Positions 60,987 through 64,000 of a stretch of DNA of 64,000 bases are shown here, one piece after another. The position numbers were made by a program, and so were the translations under genes. The DNA comes from Centipeda noxia ATCC 43541 (GTDB lineage: Bacteria > Bacillota > Negativicutes > Selenomonadales > Selenomonadaceae), in contig NZ_GG749279.1 in assembly GCF_000160555.1 (NCBI RefSeq), positions 376,413 to 440,412 on the forward strand. The letters are read 5' to 3'. Every line of letters begins with the position of its first letter. Positions within the stretch are counted from its first letter, which is position 1. The notes under the pieces are model-generated. The model saw only the letters and a program-made list of their open reading frames with translations. It did not search any database and was not told where the DNA came from.

Positions 60987-62311
60987 CATTCCTCCTCCTT
61001 GCGCGCACGTACGATAAGACGAAGCGGCGTTCCCTCGAATCCGAAACTTTCACGCAGGCGATTTTCGAGAAAGCGCAGATACGAAAAATGCATCAATTCC
61101 GGATCATTCACAAAAATGACGAAGGTCGGCGGTATAATACTTACCTGCGTAACAAAAAGTATTTTGAGCTGCTTTCCTTTCTTTGTCGGCGGAGGATTGA
61201 CGGAAACCGCATCACGAATCAGTTCATTGAGCACACTTGTCTTGATGCGCATCGACTGCTGTTCCGCAACATATTTCACCAGTTCCGTCACACGTTCGAT
61301 GCGCTGCCCCGTAAGCGCCGAGGTATAGAGTATAGGTGCATATTGAAGAAATCCAAATTTATCACGAAGTTCATCGGTAAACCGGAGCGTAGACTTATCA
61401 TTCTTATCCGGAAAAATATCCCATTTATTTACAACAATAATGACACCCTTGCCAGATTCATGCACATAACCTGCAATCTTCGTATCCTGTTCCAAAATCC
61501 CTTCAGCTGCATTGATGACCATGAGTACCACGCCCGCACGATCAATCGCACGCAGGGAACGCATGACACTGTAACGCTCAACGGGCAGAGTGATCTTCCC
61601 CTTGCGGCGCATGCCGGCAGTATCAATGAGGAGATACTTCACCCCGTCGCGTGTGAAGTGTGTGTCAATGGCGTCGCGTGTCGTTCCGGGAACATCACTG
61701 ACGATGACGCGGTCTTCTCCCAGCAGACGATTTACCAGAGAGGATTTTCCGACATTCGGACGTCCAACTACGGCGATTGCGATCTCGTCCGATTCTGCAT
61801 CTGCATCTGTCGCCCTTGGGAATGCCGCAGCGACCATATCCAGAAGGTCACCAAGATTCATGGCATTCGACGCAGAAATTGGAATCGGATCGCCCAAGCC
61901 AAGTGCGTAAAAATCATAAATCAATGCCTCACGGTCAAAGCTATCAATCTTATTAACCGCAAGAATCACCGGCTTTTGGGTTCGGCGCAAAATGCGCGCA
62001 ACCTCCTCATCAGATGAGGTCAGCCCCGCACGTCCATCGACAAGAAAGAGGATGACATCTGCCTCCTCTATTGCAAGTTCTGCCTGACTGCGCATGGAAC
62101 GGAGAATATGATCGCTCTCATCAAATTCAATGCCGCCCGTATCAATCATGATAAACTCATGGTTCAGCCATTCCGCATCCATATAGATACGGTCACGCGT
62201 CACACCTGGCATATCGTCAACAATGGAGATACGCTTCTTGCCAATTTGGTTAAACAGCGTTGACTTCCCCACATTGGGGCGTCCAACTACTGCTACAATA
62301 GGCTTGCTCAT
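60986..62311 (-). CDS. der: Ribosome-biogenesis GTPase Der (EngA)
   Basis: 441 residues. Essential GTPase that assists 50S subunit maturation, with two GTPase domains in tandem: the first G1 loop is VVGRPNVGKSTLFN (about 8-21), the second VVGRPNVGKSSLVN near 185, and each has DTGG or DTAG, NKID or NKWD motifs after it. The C-terminal KH-like domain starts near 355 (TSVLNELIRDAV, PPTKKGKQLKILFVTQ). The ATG at 62311 has GAGGAG nine bases away and lies inside the 3' end of the DUF512 gene by 62 bases. Confidence 0.98.
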   Translation of the reverse strand: MSKPIVAVVGRPNVGKSTLFNQIGKKRISIVDDMPGVTRDRIYMDAEWLNHEFIMIDTGGIEFDESDHILRSMRSQAELAIEEADVILFLVDGRAGLTSSDEEVARILRRTQKPVILAVNKIDSFDREALIYDFYALGLGDPIPISASNAMNLGDLLDMVAAAFPRATDADAESDEIAIAVVGRPNVGKSSLVNRLLGEDRVIVSDVPGTTRDAIDTHFTRDGVKYLLIDTAGMRRKGKITLPVERYSVMRSLRAIDRAGVVLMVINAAEGILEQDTKIAGYVHESGKGVIIVVNKWDIFPDKNDKSTLRFTDELRDKFGFLQYAPILYTSALTGQRIERVTELVKYVAEQQSMRIKTSVLNELIRDAVSVNPPPTKKGKQLKILFVTQVSIIPPTFVIFVNDPELMHFSYLRFLENRLRESFGFEGTPLRLIVRARKEEE

Positions 62312-63737
62312 CGAACGCAGCTCCTCTCATAGTCCCTGTGAATGCATTTCCGGCTGCAGGTTTCGTATAACCGGCATTACTTTGCCATGTATATCCTCCG
62401 CTGGCGCGTTCGCGATGATAATGCTCCCAATCTGTAATCGCCTCATAATAGTCGGCCCCAGTCGCAACCGGCTCGATACGGACATCAGGAAAGCTGCGGC
62501 GCATATCATCCAGCGTGACATCATCCAAAAAGACATCCTCTCCTTCACGCAAAGAGGATGCCGGGATTAATATCCCCTCTATATTCTCATCCAGCATCTT
62601 CAATGAATGGATCATATCACGTCCCGTAAGAAGCCCCGATACATTGACAGTTGCCCCAAAATGACGGTTTTCAATGGGCAGGACATGTATGCTCTGTGCC
62701 TCCGGATCAATCTCCCGTGCCAGTCGCTCTATCACAGGCGCAACTGCTGTCCCGCTCACAACAGCGAGTGATGATGTCCGTCCTTCTTTCGCACTCGGGG
62801 TGCTCACACGCGCCCATTCTTCGATGAAATTGCGCGTTAAACCTATACCGTTGTCCAACTGCGGAAACCCATCATACATTTCAGCAGGAGGAACTTCACG
62901 TCCTGCGAGAAAATAAAACTCATCTCCCAAATAGATAAAAGTACGTCCCTCCTCTGCACGAATCTGATGCTGCCAGCGTTCGACCTCATCAATCACGCAC
63001 GCGGCCCCTTCACGATCGAACTGCACAAGAGGAAACGGATCACTGCGATGCTTGGTGAGCCCCACGGGAACGATCGCAAGGGACAGCGCATGCGGCCGGC
63101 GCGCTACAATATCACGAATCGTTCGTTCCAGCTCTTCCCCATCATTCAGTCCGTGGCAGAGTACTACCTGCGTATGGTAATCCGCTCCCGCTTCTTCCAG
63201 TTTTGTGAGTTGCCCAAGGATATCTGCCGCTCCTTTATATCGGAGCATTTCAGCACGCAGTACGGGATTCGTACACTGTACGGAAACGTAGAGCGGCGAC
63301 AGGTGAAAGCTTTGGATGCGTGAAAAATCCGCCGGTCCCATATTCGTCAGTGTTACAAAATTTCCATAGAGAAAGGAGAGCCGATAGTCGTCATCCTTGA
63401 CAGAGAGACTATGTCGCATATTCGGGGCAATCATATCGACAAAACAAAAGCAACAGTGATTCGCACATTCGCGAATCCCGTCAAAGACTGCGCGCTCAAA
63501 CTCTACGCCAAAATCCTCATCATAATCCTTATCAAATTCGATGAGTTCCTGTTCCCCGTTCGTATGCTCGACAAGGAGTTCGATTTCCTCGTCTGCCATC
63601 GCAAAACTAAAATCAATGATATCACGCAAGGGCATGTTGTTTACAGAGAGGATCTTATCCCCCGGCACAAGCTCCAATTCCTCGGCAATACTGTTCTCTA
63701 TAACACGCAATATAACGCCCGGATATAACTTCGCCAT
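62250..63737 (-). CDS. PDZ / radical-SAM DUF512 family protein
   Basis: 495 residues. N-terminal PDZ-like domain (about 1-70, with SIAEELELVPGDKILSVNN), then a radical SAM-type motif CANHCCFC near 88-96, LSFLYGNFVTLTN, and the DUF512 region from about 200 with VPVGLTKHR and YLGDEFYF. The last part has PASSLREGEDVFLDDVTLDDM and ends in a roughly 55-residue tail (after TDWEHYH) that looks unrelated to the family; its final 20 codons overlap der out of frame. The family function is unknown. It has an AAGGAGTGA site that is repeated in the upstream terminator (see findings). Confidence 0.88.
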   Translation of the reverse strand: MAKLYPGVILRVIENSIAEELELVPGDKILSVNNMPLRDIIDFSFAMADEEIELLVEHTNGEQELIEFDKDYDEDFGVEFERAVFDGIRECANHCCFCFVDMIAPNMRHSLSVKDDDYRLSFLYGNFVTLTNMGPADFSRIQSFHLSPLYVSVQCTNPVLRAEMLRYKGAADILGQLTKLEEAGADYHTQVVLCHGLNDGEELERTIRDIVARRPHALSLAIVPVGLTKHRSDPFPLVQFDREGAACVIDEVERWQHQIRAEEGRTFIYLGDEFYFLAGREVPPAEMYDGFPQLDNGIGLTRNFIEEWARVSTPSAKEGRTSSLAVVSGTAVAPVIERLAREIDPEAQSIHVLPIENRHFGATVNVSGLLTGRDMIHSLKMLDENIEGILIPASSLREGEDVFLDDVTLDDMRRSFPDVRIEPVATGADYYEAITDWEHYHRERASGGYTWQSNAGYTKPAAGNAFTGTMRGAAFDEQAYCSSSWTPQCGEVNAV

Positions 63738-63756
63738 ATGTCACTCCTTTCTCACG

Positions 63757-63784
63757 AAAAAGGAGTGACGTTGCATCACTCCTT
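63757..63784 (-). terminator. Terminator after the S1-domain gene
   Basis: Stem AAGGAGTGA/TCACTCCTT (63776-63784 with 63760-63768), seven-base loop, then a T run on the minus strand. The 3' arm can also pair with the DUF512 Shine-Dalgarno at 63741-63749. Confidence 0.85.
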
Positions 63785-63815
63785 CATTATCGTATGAAAT
63801 TATTCGCAATCCGAC

Positions 63816-64000
63816 TTACTTCAGCCAATCGAGATGCGCTTCGACCTGACCTTCCGTGTTCTCGCTTGCTTCTGCCTTTTCTGCCTGGCTCTCATCCACA
63901 TATTTCTTAACATCCGCAGCATCTGCATCGCGCTTTGCCTTGGTGATCGAAAGTGAAATACGCTTACGTTTTGTATCGATGCGGAGTACTTTAACCAGTA
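63816..64000 (-). CDS. S1 RNA-binding domain protein, C-terminal end only (rpsA-like)
   Basis: Only the last 61 codons are visible; the gene runs off the right edge. The sequence LVKVLRIDTKRKRISLSITK is the end of an S1 domain as in ribosomal protein S1, followed by a charged tail (Asp/Glu/Ala/Lys-rich) ending LDWLK. In Negativicutes S1 is often fused to the C-terminus of IspH, the last enzyme of isoprenoid precursor synthesis, but the visible part does not allow that to be tested. Confidence 0.75.
   Translation of the reverse strand, partial: LVKVLRIDTKRKRISLSITKAKRDADAADVKKYVDESQAEKAEASENTEGQVEAHLDWLK

Overview
This window looks like the core chromosome of a diderm Firmicute of the class Negativicutes, most likely a Selenomonas-like bacterium. 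The gene families are Firmicute-type: RNase J, MutS2, class II aldolase, ScpA/ScpB/Smc, YebC, an argCJBDFGH operon and a SpoIID-family protein. At 49308-49811, however, there is a small outer-membrane beta-barrel with a signal peptide and a C-terminal Phe, so the cell should have an outer membrane. Shine-Dalgarno sites of AGGAGG type and promoters of TTGACA/TATAAT type are easy to read throughout. I see no tRNA, rRNA, CRISPR array, phage, transposase or integration site. The species assignment is inference.

Layout. 1-6678 (minus): pnp (cut by the window edge), rpsO, ribF, murB, trmL and ilvD. 6846-9059: cobO (minus), then a lone plus-strand surface SGNH hydrolase. 9101-18261 (minus): PBP1A, tyrS, yebC, ruvC-ruvA-ruvB, queH, spoIID-like and queA. 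18361-26771 (minus): ftsY, a Nudix hydrolase, an M50 protease, scpA, scpB, a U32 protein and mutS2. 26796-30359 (minus): smc. 30504-35863 (plus): fba, lysC, an aminotransferase, rplM-rpsI and an Rrf2-type regulator. 35866-40412 (minus): two DUF445 membrane proteins, galU and a malate/tartrate-type dehydrogenase. 40456-49811 (minus): an orphan binding protein, rimO, cinA and two unknown exported proteins; a split transketolase; RNase J with a possible 36-residue membrane protein upstream; and the outer-membrane barrel. 49922-57909 (minus): the complete argC-J-B-D-F-G-H operon from glutamate to arginine. 58050-60298 (minus): hom-thrB. 60408-64000 (minus): the 3' end of an S1-domain gene, a PDZ/radical-SAM DUF512 protein, der and plsY.

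How the genes work together. Arginine synthesis is complete in one operon with many 1-4 base overlaps, and has one promoter with a candidate ARG box over its -10. lysC, hom and thrB cover the aspartate-to-phosphohomoserine branch. RuvABC form the Holliday-junction resolvasome, QueA and QueH give the last two steps of queuosine, and Smc, ScpA and ScpB form the condensin complex.

Most of the window is ordinary housekeeping DNA. The points most worth a second look are: a three-arm terminator/Shine-Dalgarno sequestering switch before the DUF512 gene (63741-63784); a very short ORF behind an extended -10 promoter upstream of RNase J (49081-49233); a pair of unknown exported proteins joined to cinA (40456-42284); a surface SGNH hydrolase with duplicated beta-sandwich modules; and a cysteine-free Rrf2 regulator. 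Starts were chosen by reading Shine-Dalgarno sites by eye; no database search was run.
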